In this document: positions 1 through 11,363 of the stretch, piece by piece
How the letters are laid out: each line of letters begins with the position of its first letter
How positions within the stretch are numbered: position 1 is the stretch's first letter
Source: Ehretia macrophylla
Taxonomy: Eukaryota; Streptophyta; Magnoliopsida; Boraginales; Ehretiaceae
Assembly (NCBI GenBank): GCA_037974665.1
Contig: CM075765.1
Coordinates: forward strand, 19,605,648-19,669,647
DNA: 64,000 nt
Direction of reading: 5' to 3'
Program-made: the position numbers and the translations under genes
Notes under the pieces: generated by a model
The model's database searches: none
Told to the model about the DNA's origin: nothing
The model's input: only the letters and a program-made list of their open reading frames with translations

Positions 1-389
1 TCTAGCTAGCAGTTGTACATGTATTCTTACAACCAAATTACGTAAATATTGCCCCTAAGATTATAAGAAAAGCCTGAATATAAGAAAAGCCTGCATATTA
101 TTATATGCCTAAAAGAAATGAACGCTAAGTTTTTCTATTACACTGTATTTAAAAATGTCAATGATAACAAATAGATATAGTAAACCACTTTCTAACAACT
201 TAAATTTTTTAAAAGATGTTTATTATATTTATTCATTATCTTTAACAAGCCCTCTCATGTGTAGGCCATATTTATTTTAAGCTTGCATATTGACTACTTT
301 TAGTAAAAACTAAATTAAAAAGCAATGCATTCTAAGTTTGTTTAGGAGGAGGTAATTAAGAATTAATGATGGATGAAATTCATCCCTTT
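1..389. repeat. A-unit copy 1 (truncated both ends)
   Basis: The first ~390 bases match 9193-9570, 34262-34610 and 47791-48170 almost base for base, so this is one of four copies of a segmental repeat ('A'). The window edge cuts its left end. Its right end stops at 389, where other copies continue and this one jumps to B-unit sequence. I see no coding potential. Confidence 0.85.
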
Positions 390-390
390 C

Positions 391-882
391 CAAAGAGTTG
401 AAAAAAAAGAATAAAATAATACATGCAAATCATGCATAGGGTTTAATTAATAATACATGCAAATCGTTCAAATTAAAATAAATACAATAAAATAATAAAA
501 TAAAATAGAAGAACACTCTTGAGCATATATTTAAAGGGCTAAGGAGGTCGAAATTTAGGTTTAATTTAACCAATACCACCCTGCATTTACGCCCAAAGAG
601 TTGAAAAAAATAATAATAAAATAATACATGCAAATCATGCATAGGGTTTAATTAATAATACATGCAAATCGTGCAAATTAAAATAAATACAATAAAATAA
701 TAAAATAAAATAGAAGAACACTCTTGAGCATATATTTAAAGGGCTAAGGAGGTCGAAATTTAGGTTTAATTTAACCAATACCACCCTGCATTTACGCCCA
801 AAGAGTTGAAAAAAATAATAATAAAATAATACATGCAAATCATTCATAGGGTTTATTTAATAATACATGCAAATCGTGTAAA
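391..882. repeat. 205-bp tandem repeat, about 2.4 copies
   Basis: A unit starting ACATGCAAATCATGCATAGGG begins at 421, 626 and 831, exactly 205 bases apart, and the first two units differ by only about one base. Each unit contains the junction between an AT-rich MITE tail (ATAAAATAAAAT) and the laccase 5'UTR-like motif AAGAACACTCTTGAG. Two short minus-strand open frames of 70 codons inside it are by-products of the repeat. Confidence 0.9.
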
Positions 883-3127
883 TAACTATTACCACCCTTC
901 ATTTTCCGATATTTCTTTGTTTATACGACTTTTGCTTAAATAACATAAAGCACCAAACCGAGAAAGTTTCTCAATGCTTATTAAAAGAGAGAACGGGGTT
1001 CACATTAGATATATAATATATTATATATCAAGTTAGACTTGGCTCCTCTACAATTATATTCTATACAATTTCATGCAATACTTCTCCCGATTAATGTCAC
1101 ATATCATTATATTTCATCTACAGTCTATATAATTTTTGTTAAACTAGTTTTCTAACTATGGTTAGAAAGCATTAAATGCTAAAATCTAACTACCATATTT
1201 AATTAGCAAAACAAATATAAGCTATATTTAGCTTACAAACCTATACGTTTTTTGTGCTCCAAAAAATATTACATGACCACTTTTTATGGCAAGTGGTTTA
1301 GTGAGAAAATGATTTTTATTGCTTTAATTGTAGGCTTAACCAAATATGCACAAAGTGTCTAGTGTGAAAAACCAATAATCTTTAAAGTCTTGAGAAAATT
1401 GTATAGAAGTTGGACCCAAAAAAAAAAAAAACCATTAGATTTTTGCTCCAAGAAGTCATTCGATTTCGTTTTTATATATAAAGAAGTCATATGATATTTG
1501 TTTGAGCTAACTCGTGTTGATGTTGTAGTGTTAATAACTTTATTTGTGATTATTTTAAATTTTAGTGAATTGGAGTGGAAATTTGCAAGTCCCACAAATT
1601 AATTACAGTTCAGCTACAACCTCGGACAACAACATCATAGTAGAATTTGAAAGAGCAAATTATTAAGCGTAGTAAACAAAAACACAATATCTAATAAATT
1701 AAATAGTAAAATATTATTAATAAAATTTCTCTACATAAATGATCAATAAGTTCAGAACCATCCTTTGCAAGAATGTACCGGAAGTTTCTCCAAAATTTAT
1801 TATGCAATCATCATAATAGATGAAGTTTATATATCGAAATGAGTAGAGTCATTATAAGGTGTAAAATAATAAAGCAAGCCATAAATCGATAGAAGCAAAG
1901 CAAAAGGTGAACCTGGTTAACCCTTGCTTTTCTGGAGCTGAAGCTTCACTTGTGAAATTGGAGAAAAATCGTAGGTCTTTTGTGTGGGTGTGTGTTTTTT
2001 TTTTCTTTTTTTGCAAAATTGGATTTTTTTAATCATATGCTTCCATATTTGTTTGCTAATTAAATATGGTAGTTAGATTTCAGCATTTAATGCTTTAATT
2101 TCTGTCCATAGTTGGAAAGCTAGTTTAACAAAATTTATGTAGTCTATAGATGAAATATAGTGACACGTGGCATTAATCGGGAGAAGTATTGCGTGGCATT
2201 GTAGATGAACCAACTGCATAGAGACTATTTAATAAATAGTTCTTTAGTTTTTTTTTTTTTTTTAAAAATAACAACTTGGTTAATGATCTTTAAGTTTCTT
2301 TTATTCTTTAGATCCTCCAGGTTCCAAGTTAAGGGACCCCATTAATTCCCATCCAAAGGTAAACGTAAGACTAACAACCAATTAAGCAAGGACAAAAAAG
2401 GGAATTCATCTGCCATTATCTATCGAATGCGAAACTTGAGATATTTAGTTGTCATGGTCATGTGGTTTACCAGTAATGTATTATAAAGATCACATATATT
2501 CATACATAGATTTTATTTGTATATATATTTTTTTATTTAAAGGAAAGTTTAAACTAATATTACATAAAATACAAATAGTATTACATTTATCGAAAATTCA
2601 TTTTGAAACCTCCTGCGCACATAGCAACAACCATACGAGACCAAATACCCATTGATTTCTTGTAGATTCTTAGCTCTGGTCATAATAATTACACAAACGT
2701 TCTTCGCGTGATGTATTATTTATGAAACAATAGCTTGGAATATACGATAAATGTCTTTTATTAGTTTGATTGCGTCAACAATTTTCATCTCTTTGTGCTC
2801 TTAAATAAATTTAGTCAGTGAAGGTATAAAATTCTCAAAAACAGCTGGTAGGTGGAGGCAAATTACAGGAACCCCGAAGCTCAAAAATGCATACGGCACC
2901 GACCAAAAAAAAAAGGGTAAATAGCACCACAACCCCCTGTGCTTTAGCAAAAATACACATGACCCTCCTGTGGTTTAAAAAGTGTACCGGAACCCCCTAT
3001 GGTTTTCAAACCGTGCACACGCACCCCCTCCCTAATTTTTCGTCAACAAATTTAACTGAATTGTATAAAAAGACTAAAATGCCCTTCAATTTTTTATTTT
3101 TTATTTCTCATTTTCTTTTCTTTTTTG

Positions 3128-3130
<3 letters not shown>

Positions 3131-3163
<33 letters not shown>

Positions 3164-3293
3164 TACACAGACACACACACAGACGCACACACACACACAC
3201 ACACACACAGACGCACACACACACACACAGAGACACACACACACATACACACACACACACATACACATATATATATATATATACACACGCACA

Positions 3294-3334
<41 letters not shown>

Positions 3335-3340
3335 CACACG

Positions 3341-3380
<40 letters not shown>

Positions 3381-3490
3381 AAGATTTGCAGGTGTGTGTG
3401 TGTGTGCGTCTGTGTGTGTGTGTGTGTGCGTCTCTGTGTGTGTGTGTATGTGTGTCTGTGTCTGTGTGTGTATGTGTCTGTGTGGGATGA
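3131..3490. repeat. Compound palindromic microsatellite (CA)n-(TA)n-(TG)n
   Basis: CA repeats with interspersed G (3131-3275) give way to TA repeats (3270-3380, with a short CA block between) and then TG repeats (3390-3485). Because CA lies on one side and TG on the other, the tract is self-complementary and extends the arms of the surrounding foldback element. Confidence 0.9.
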
Positions 3491-3504
3491 CGGGGTGGGT
3501 GGTG

Positions 3505-3557
3505 TGATGGTGGGGTGGGTGGGGGTGGGTGGGGGTGGGGGGTTGACTGTGGGGGTG

Positions 3558-3590
<33 letters not shown>

Positions 3591-3612
3591 GTGGGGGGGG
3601 GGGGGGGAGGGC
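3505..3612 (+). repeat. G-rich tract with (GGGTGA)n, possible G-quadruplex
   Basis: Repeated GGGGTGGGT blocks are followed by about five GGGTGA hexamers and a run of more than ten G. Four or more closely spaced G-triplets lie on the plus strand. The unit is not the plant telomere repeat TTTAGGG. Confidence 0.75.
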
Positions 3613-3933
3613 AGTGGTTTGAGGAAGATGGGTTTGGTTTTTTTTTTTTTTTTTTGGTGAAAATTGCATTGAAACCACAGGGGCGTCCGGTGCACTTTTT
3701 AAACCACAGGAGGGTCATGTGCATTTTTGCTAAAGCACAGGGGGTTGTGGTGCTATTTACCCAAAAAAACCCTAACAACTCAGCCTTAGACATAGGGTTT
3801 ACAGAACAAATAGTTATTTACTTTTCTTTTTTTTTTTTAAAATAACGTCTTTGAAGAATAGAAAAAGCTGTTTCTTTCTTAGCTCCGATGGTAATAGTTA
3901 TACCGACGTTCTTTGCGATCTCCGAAAAGGCGT

Positions 3934-3935
<2 letters not shown>

Positions 3936-3971
<36 letters not shown>
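3936..3971. repeat. (TA)n microsatellite, B1 copy
   Basis: Uninterrupted TA dinucleotides. The homologous tracts at 34004-34031 (B2) and 43326-43386 (B3) have different lengths. Confidence 0.9.
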
Positions 3972-3975
<4 letters not shown>

Positions 3976-4600
3976 CACAAATAAGGAGTTAGCAACATTC
4001 GCACCTACTATTAAAGATAATGCACTAGGGTCGTTTTAACACGCTTTTTAGATATTTAAAAGTACTTCTTTTAAATTTAAAGCTAAAATTAATTTGTTCG
4101 ACCTATTTTCAAAAAAAAAATTAAGGTAAAAGACAAAGTTAAAAGAGCTAAAAGATAAGAAACTTTAAATCCAAACTTTTTTGGACAAAGCTTTAACGAG
4201 ACTATTTATGCATAATATGTGAAGTTATTTTTTTTTTCCTTTAAAATATCCCTCCATATTTTTAGAAGCCCAATATTGCCCTCAAAATTTCTAAAAATCC
4301 GCAATTTGGCCTTAATGAGTGTCATTTTTGTTCATTTCACAGAACATAATACTTTCATATCAATTTTCTGATAATAAGCTAAATAGGTTCACGACAGTTA
4401 ACAATACTTCTCAAGGGCGGATCCAGGATTTCAATATAAGAGGAGCCGAGATTCAATTAAAAAGATTAACGATATAACATATTTTAAACACAAACACATG
4501 TAAAGAAACTTAGCCAAAAAAAAAAATACATGTAAATAATACTATTTAACAAAATGATATAAGATTATGTAAACTTGTAAAGTAATGTTTACCGATTTTG

Positions 4601-5973
4601 TCAATGAAGTTGGAATCGTCTCTCATTCATGGTATAGAAATCATCAATTATCACATCAACAGGCACATCTTTAGCAATTTCCCTTTCAATATAGATAATC
4701 AAGTTGTCTCTAAGAAAGTCATCTTCCATCCGATTGCGAAGTCTTGTTTTGATAATTTTCATAACTGAAAAAGCTCGTTCTATAGTTGCTGTTAAGACAG
4801 GAAGAGTTAAAATCAACCGTATCAATCTATCAACTAACGGATAAACTTTTGATTTTTCAGTTTCCATCAATCCTCTACATAAAGCTGCTAAGCTAGGCAA
4901 GCTTTTCAAATCAGGATGATTACGCACATCAAGCTCATAATGTTGCAATTGATAACTTAGATGAATCATCTCTTGCTCGAGGAAGTCAAAAGAATAAAAT
5001 CTTTTAGCAAGTTTGCATATATCATCAATTGAAAATGACTTGTAACCATCTCTTGGATCCAAAGATATGCTAAGAGTAAGAAGCTTAGTTGCTTGCTCAC
5101 TAAATCTATTGTTTAACTCCTGTAATTGTTGATCTATAGCAGCTGTAAAGATATCTATCCGGTAATGATGCTCTACTGTTATACTATCCTTTCAACGACA
5201 AGATCGGAGTAAATCAAAGTAAGAAGCATTCATATCAGGAACTTGTATATTCTTATGCAAACAAAATGATGTCACATTCTCTATGAGACTTTTCCAACCA
5301 ACATCTCTCAACTTTTGCAATAATAATTTTGTACTTGAAACCATATGCATAGCATTTAAAATGTCTTGAGATTTTTGTTGCAAAACTTGGCAAAGTGTGT
5401 TCGTAATCCCCATGATTTCTTTCATCACATGCAAGATAAATACAAAATCAAATGACATCAATACCTTAAGAGCAAAAGTAGTATCTCCACGTTGAGAGTA
5501 TGTAGATCCTTCAATAGCTATGTTTTGAAGAACTACACAAGTTGCACCAAATATTCTTATCAAATTGCAAATTGACTTAAAATGAGAACCCCATCTAGTA
5601 TTTCCAGGACGTTGTAAAGTTCCTATTTGATTGGCTCCTCTACCGGTATCAATCTCACCACATTTAATTAAATGTGCATTTTCAGTTATTTGGGCAGCTT
5701 GTAATTCATCATTCTTTTTGGAAGAAGACCTCACAATGTTAACAATGAAATTCAAGTTTTCAAAAAAGGTATATATATCATAAACTTCTCTAGATGCAGC
5801 AATGAAAGCTAATTGTAACTGGTGAGCCCAACAGTGCACATAATAAGCAGAAGGACAATCTTTAAGAAACAAAGCTTGTAACCCATTCCATTCTCCATGC
5901 ATATTGCTAGCTCCATCATATCCTTGACCACGAATATTAAGAATATTGAGGTTATGATGAGACAATACACAAG

Positions 5974-6008
<35 letters not shown>

Positions 6009-7059
6009 TAAGAGTTAATGCTTTTGTGTCTTTGATATGAACCAAGTCAAGAAATCTTTCTCTAACAAATCCATCCTTGTCAACAAATCTTATAACAAGA
6101 GCCATTTGTTCTCTCTTAGATTCATCCCGAGATTCATCAACAATTAAGCAAAACATTACATCACCAATCTCATCATGAATTTTATTTTGCACATTTATAG
6201 CCAACACAGATAAAATTTATTTTTGAATTTTATGTGCTATGTATTTAGCATTTTGTGGCACATTATCCAAAACAACTTCATGCACTTGTTCATTGTAAGA
6301 TGCTAACAACTTTATCATTTCAAGAAAGTTACCTTAATTCATTGAGTTTGAACTTTCATCATGCCCTCTAAAAGCACATCCTTGAAATGTTAGGTATCAA
6401 ACAACATCTATGAAAGTTTTAAGGCGTAAGCGATTATTCAAAATTTGTGAAGAAGTTTGCCTCTGCATCACCTTTTCAATATGAGAAGCCTAGTTCTTCA
6501 AATTCTCACAATATTTGGAAGCTGAATTATGGACTGACATATTATCCTTCCCTATGTGAGATAAAAAAACACAATCTTTTCCACCTATTTAATTCCAATT
6601 TTTAAATTCCTTAACAGTGAATACATCTAATCCAGTTTTTTCATTTGAATCTTTTGCAAAAATGTAGCAAGGAAAACAAAACACAGCATCTTTTGCAGGT
6701 GAATACTCTAACCAAGGAAATATTTTGAACCAATGAGCTTAAAATCGGCATGTATGACTCTCTTGTCCAGATAATGGATAATATGATTGAATATGATGAT
6801 ATGGACCAAATTTTATATATGCTCTACGAATTTCATCTCTTTGATTCATTGGATACTCCCAAATTTGATGGCGTAAACTCGGGTCACACACTAAAGAACT
6901 CATATCAATTGTCTCATTTTCAATCCTTTGAAATTTTGTTGGAGGTTCTAAAATCACATTTGTATCACTATTAGGTACAGAAGATTGTTCTTCGGGCTCT
7001 GAGTCAACAACCTTTTCTTTTCTTTTAAAGAAAGAATAAATTATTTTTGGCTTACTCAT
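4601..7059 (-). pseudogene. hAT transposase, TTF-zinc-finger/DUF4371/hAT-C type, broken
   Basis: Reading on the minus strand from MSKPKIIYSFFKRKEK at 7059, pieces match the plant family of hAT transposases (ZMYM1-like). They run in order: an acidic N-terminus, a TTF-type zinc-finger remnant (WFKIFPWLEYSP, CFPCYIF, about 6640-6730), a DUF4371/RNase-H-like catalytic region (about 5810-6207: IVDESRDESKREQMALVIRFVD; then GQGYDGASNMHGEWNG from 5960), and the C-terminal dimerisation domain (4601-5062: LPVLTATIERAFSVMKIIKTRLRNRM). It is interrupted by several stops (for example at 6739 and 5192, the latter probably Arg CGA to TGA) and by a (TA)n expansion at 5977-6005 that shifts the frame. It cannot make transposase. 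It would have acted in the nucleus to cut and paste its own element. Confidence 0.88.
5977..6005. repeat. (TA)n microsatellite inside the hAT transposase reading frame
   Basis: About fourteen TA dinucleotides interrupt the catalytic domain between TKALTLK and LSHHNLNI-like segments and change the reading frame across the tract. Confidence 0.85.
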
Positions 7060-8747
7060 ATTTTAACTTGAAGAACTGAATCTAACATCATATCTTAGTT
7101 CACTTGATACCTTGAACAACACTAACAGATAATTTTTTCTACATAAAGCACAACTGATGGCATAAAATATACGCACTTATATGACAGGTAATTTCACATA
7201 AAAAGCGAATGATTGACTAACTCACAATAGAGCACATATATTATTATCTAATATGCAAATAAAATATAAACCTTTTTTTATTTTATATGAACCAGAGATA
7301 ACAATATCATCTACGTGAGACATGTATAAGATTGTGGAACTTCCAAAACTATTATATTATGCAAGGGATCCACTTTAATTGCATAGATGTTCAGTTCTGT
7401 AATCCATTTTCTTCCTTCTCTAGCTTTTTTCCTTCTTTTTACTTCCCCTTTTTCTATATTAATCTTAACTTTTCAGTGCAAAAGCAATGTTGTTGATGTA
7501 CAAACCTGATATACTTCAGATTTCTATACTAATACTTGTATCCTTAAATTGGTATGGATGACTTTGACTCTAGTGAACTAGCCCTATATCCAAACATTTG
7601 GTTTTAACTACTTGAATCCATATTAATTGCAGCCTCATAACTGTCTGCAGTTGCTACAGCCTCAACCTCAGCAGGAATTTCGATCGCCATTATCGCGGCA
7701 TTAGGCTTCAAACAGAACATAAATAAGATGAGAAGGAGAAAGATCATGTTTTCTGTAGCATATGGAATAAGGCCAAAATATAACAACCACCATTAATACA
7801 ACAATCTGATGACTTTGTCCAATTTTTTTCAATTTTTAGACTTTTTTAAATTTTTAGATCATGATCATGACTCTTTCCAGCCACCTTTTGAAAATTAAAA
7901 ACAACTAAAGAAAAAGACTAAACATACAAATTAGATTTCAAATTCAAATTTTTAAATGAAAGATTGTTGAGTATCTTTTTGTTTCCTTTTACTTGTGGGG
8001 AAATTCACGATGATGATGTTTCATTAATTTTTAGACTTAATGATATGAATAGGCAAGGGAAAAGAAAATCAAGTGTAGAAATAACACCTCAGTGGTCAGA
8101 TGGGTTCAGACTTCAGAAGAGAATGGTACCTTAAATGCTGAAAAAAGAAGTATCGCTACAAAGAGTAGGTTCACCACCTCAAACCTCTAACTATATATTA
8201 AAAACAAACAAGCATATCTTATTGTCTTGGAATCAGAAGCAGGAAGGGCCGAAAAAAAAACATAGACATTTGTATGTGTCATAATCAGAAATTAACCTGA
8301 AGCCGTGAAACGTGGCTGTTCCAAGAAGGCGCAAGGACAGTCTGAAGAGTCTTTAGAAGAAAGGGTTTATTTTGATGATTTGATCAATTGATCAGATCAA
8401 TTGATATCTTCTTTTTGTTTCCCGCTAATGGGTTTGGGGACATCTTTTTTTTCCGCTAATGGGTTTTGGGACATCTTTTTTTTTTTCCTTAAAAGCCAGT
8501 TCAAACTGGCAACCAAAAAAAAAAAAGCTATCATTAAGACTCGAACATGGGACGTTGAGTTAAACATAAATATAGCCAACCACCAAGCTAACTTAGAAGT
8601 TGTATATTTAAGACAATTTTTTCAATATTTATGAGGGGCCGAACCTACATATTTTTTTAAAAAGTATACATTAAATATTTTTTTTTTGGAGGTTGGGCCT
8701 CCCCCCCCCCCCCCTCCCCCCTACCTAGATCCGCCCCTGATACTTTT

Positions 8748-9192
8748 AATATGATAATGCCAAACAATTAACAGTTTTTGTTTAACATTATTTTTGACCA
8801 AAACTCTACACTGAAAGATCTACTGCTTAATCGCTAAAATTTCACAAATAGGCCAAACAAACTCATGGTTAGATAAAATGGTCATAATATAAATCTCTCT
8901 GTAACATTTTATCTTTTAAATAAAATGGTCATTTAATACCTACCTAATGCATTTTCTAATGAATTAGATAAGATATTTACTCCCTGGAGATATAATAAAA
9001 TCTGCATCAAAAGACCTTGATGATTTACAAAATTTTCTTGCCATATGGCTTTTGAATGAAAGCTTGGAATCCTTAGAAGCCATGCAAAAGAAAAAAGAAG
9101 AAGGTAATCTACTAAATTGAAGAAAGTGAAAATAAGTAGTTTCCATAAAGAAATACGCTAGGAAAAAGAAAAATGACTTTAGAAATCAATGT
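8748..9192. repeat. B-unit copy 1, distal part
   Basis: This is the continuation of B1 beyond the hAT insertion and matches 47373-47790. It contains a segment (about 8978-9090) with codon-like structure on both strands: minus METTYFHFLQFSRLPS... at 8964-9146 and its counterpart at 47566-47757. I do not recognise a protein, and the plus-strand reading (PGDIIKSASKDLDDLQNFLA) is equally possible. Confidence 0.7.
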
Positions 9193-10216
9193 TCTAGCTA
9201 GCAGTTGTACATGTATTCTTACAACCAAATTACGTAAATATTGCCCCTAAGATTATAAGAAAAGCTTGAATATTATTATATGCCTAAAAGAAATGAACGC
9301 TAAGTTTTTCTATCACACTGTATTTAAAAATGTCAATGATAACAAATAGATATAGTAAACCACTTTCTAACAATTTAAATTTTTAAAAAGATGTTTATTA
9401 TATTTATTCATTATCTTTAACAAAACCTCTCATGTGTAGGTGAGATTTATTTTAAGCTTGCATATTGACTACTTTTAATAAAAACTAAATTAAAAAGGAA
9501 TGCATTCTAAGTTTGTTTAGGAGGAGGTAATTAAGAATTAACGATGGATGAAATTCATTCTTTTCCATGAAATAGAATTAGAAATGTTGGATAAGTTTTT
9601 TAAAAATGTATCAAAATAGTTTAGGAAAAACCGCAAATGGAGAAGTCATAGTAGAAAGTGATAAGCTCACCAATTACATAGAAGTCTAAAAATAAAAGAT
9701 CTACCGCAAGCTGAACATTTGGACATATGCGAAAGTAAAGTCAAGGAAAATGCAATCCCTAGTACATGCACAATTTTTTTTTCTTTTTCTGTTGGTTAAC
9801 ATGAGAACGCAACTGGCGAACTTACGAGTGCAACAGTATACTCCAATAAATTCTCTAGGTTAGTCAAGTCTAATAAACAGCTAAGGAGTTTTAAACCCAA
9901 AATAACCTGCAACTTTCCTTTTTAGTTGTGAAAGAACTGTATGTTCAACAAAAAAAAAGAAAGACAAAGAAATTAAAAAAAAAAAAAAACAAAGAACCGT
10001 GTGTGTGTGGAATTTTCCAGGTAGGGATATTGGGGATAAGAATGGTAAAAGTTAACTGGTTTTTGACAAGCATAGGATATAAGTTTTATTTTTCCAATGG
10101 ATAAAGGGGTGTAAGTCTCATTTTTTTTTAATGTACAAAGCGGTGTAAATTAATTTATCTATATAAAAGCGAAGGGGTCTAAGTCAAAAAGATCCTTAAT
10201 ATTAAAAAGGAACTCA
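9193..10216. repeat. A-unit copy 2
   Basis: This copy starts at the base equivalent to window position 1 (TCTAGCTAGCAGTTGTACATG) and matches A3 (34262-34857 + 40199-40633) and A4 (47791-48657). It runs up to the left end of the MITE at 10217. No gene is visible. Confidence 0.85.
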
Positions 10217-11363
10217 GGGGTCGTTTAATTCACAGAATGTTACAAGATTTTTGGGAATGTGAAATTTGAAATATGATATTCTCATGTTTAGATTGCGGAA
10301 TAAAAAAATATATTTGCTAATATCACATTCCTATGAATGCAATATTCTTATGATTTAACCGATTTCTATTCCCATGTGAGGGGGTGGAATTTCACATTCT
10401 CAAGTTTTGAGAATAACTTTGAAAAAATAAAAGACCCAAATACCCATCTTATAAAATACAAAATTAAATTAAACACAATAAAATAATAAAATAAAATAAT
10501 AAATTAATAAAAAATAAGATAAAAAATTATGTAAAAAATAAAATAAAATAAAAAATAAGAAAATTAATAAAATAATATAACCAAATATGATTAAAATAAA
10601 TAAAATAAATAAAAAAATTAATAAAATATAATAAGAAAAATAAAATAAAATAAGATAAAATAAAATTAAAATAAAATAAAATTATAAAAAATAAAATAAA
10701 ATAAAATTACACAAAAATAAAATATTTAGAAAAATTAAAATAATAACAATAAAAATAATAAAATAAAATAAATAAAATTATTAAGAATAAAATAATATAA
10801 AACTACATAAAATAAAAAAAATATTTATAATAAATAAAATAATAACAATAAAATAAAAAATAAAATGAAATAAATAAAAATTATCAATTTTCTATGTTAC
10901 ACTAGAATTTTTTATTTAAAATTACTTTTTATGTTAAATTGTATATTTAAAAATTTTAAATAAAATAAAATAAAAATAAAATAAATTATTTTTATATTTT
11001 TATATTTTTAAAAAATAATAAATTTAAGTTTCTAATTTTGAAGTATCAAAATAAATTTTATAAATTAAAAAAATAATTTTTCTTTTGTTTTATTTATGCT
11101 TTAAATTTTTTTTTAATCTCGTATTAGCAAAATTATGCAAAATGTATCATTATTTGTATAATTTGTTTGATATTTTGTTTTTTTGAGTTAGGGCATTATT
11201 GAAAAATTGTTCAACATTCCTAGGAATATTGAGTTTAACCAAACATGATAAAATAACATTTTTATGAACTTGACAAAATATTTCCATGAATATTTTTAAC
11301 AAACCAAATACTTTTAACCACATTCTCGGGAATTAAAAATTTATCCGTGAACCAAATGTCCTC
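10217..11363. mobile_element. MITE-like element with diverged TIRs and AT-rich core
   Basis: The left end GGGGTCGTTTAATTCACAG and the inverted right end GAACCAAATGTCCTC are imperfect terminal repeats of the GGG-GTTTGGTTC kind common in PIF/Harbinger or hAT MITEs. TCA stands on both outer sides (10214-10216 and 11364-11366), which could be a 3-bp target duplication. The core (10440-11050) is almost pure A/T in ATAAAA-type repeats. A truncated copy of the left half lies at 40634-40915. The superfamily assignment is uncertain. Confidence 0.55.

Larger units (their letters stand above)
2915..3762. mobile_element. Foldback / MULE-like TIR element filled with microsatellite
   Basis: The left end (GGGTAAATAGCACCACAACC...) and right end (...GGTTGTGGTGCTATTTACCC) are inverted complements over roughly 100 bases. 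The arms continue inward as (CA)n on the left and (TG)n on the right around a (TA)n centre. Copies B2 (near 33808) and B3 (near 43130) have an uninterrupted poly-A there, followed by the same CCCTAACAACTC, so this is an insertion with two empty-site controls. The target duplication falls in the poly-A tract and cannot be measured. The GGGTAAAT terminus resembles the foldback at 62901-63300, which has a 9-bp duplication as in Mutator elements. No protein is encoded; long open frames through the dinucleotide repeats are artefacts. Confidence 0.85.
831..4411. repeat. B-unit copy 1 (laccase 5'-flank repeat)
   Basis: This stretch matches 31603-34255 and 40917-43444 over its length, apart from the foldback insertion at 2915-3762. 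In copy 2 the same sequence lies immediately upstream of laccase L1, so the unit is a duplicated laccase 5' flank. It is AT-rich with poly-A/T tracts, a (TG)n tract and a (TA)n tract. A short minus-strand open frame (1359-1595) recurs in all three copies, but I treat it as a passenger of the duplication. The unit resumes after the hAT element at 8748. Confidence 0.85.
4412..8739 (-). mobile_element. hAT-superfamily DNA transposon (degenerate)
   Basis: The left terminus CAAGGGCGGATCCAGG and the inverted right terminus CCTAGATCCGCCCCTG form the short TIR seen in plant hAT elements. They are flanked by an 8-bp duplication, ATACTTCT (4404-4411) and ATACTTTT (8740-8747), with one mismatch. The paralogous stretch at 47365-47385 reads straight through (AATACTTCT then AACATGACAACGCC), giving the empty site. 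A broken hAT transposase gene lies inside on the minus strand. The remaining 7063-8739 is non-coding, with a ~35-bp tandem duplication near 8420-8480 and a poly-C/CT tract at 8700-8718. The element is 4,328 bases long. Confidence 0.9.

Noticed and set aside
1359..1595. Short minus-strand frame (MGLANFHSNSLKFK...) present in all three B units
   Set aside because: Its conservation is explained by recent segmental duplication; no motif, and the surrounding non-coding sequence is equally conserved.
2887..3845. Long overlapping open frames on both strands rich in His-Thr, Val-Cys and Pro
   Set aside because: They simply translate (CA)n, (TA)n and (TG)n repeats within a foldback element.
8520..8600. 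tRNA-like B-box (ACTCGAACATGGGAC)
   Set aside because: No A-box, no cloverleaf and no spacing consistent with a tRNA or SINE.
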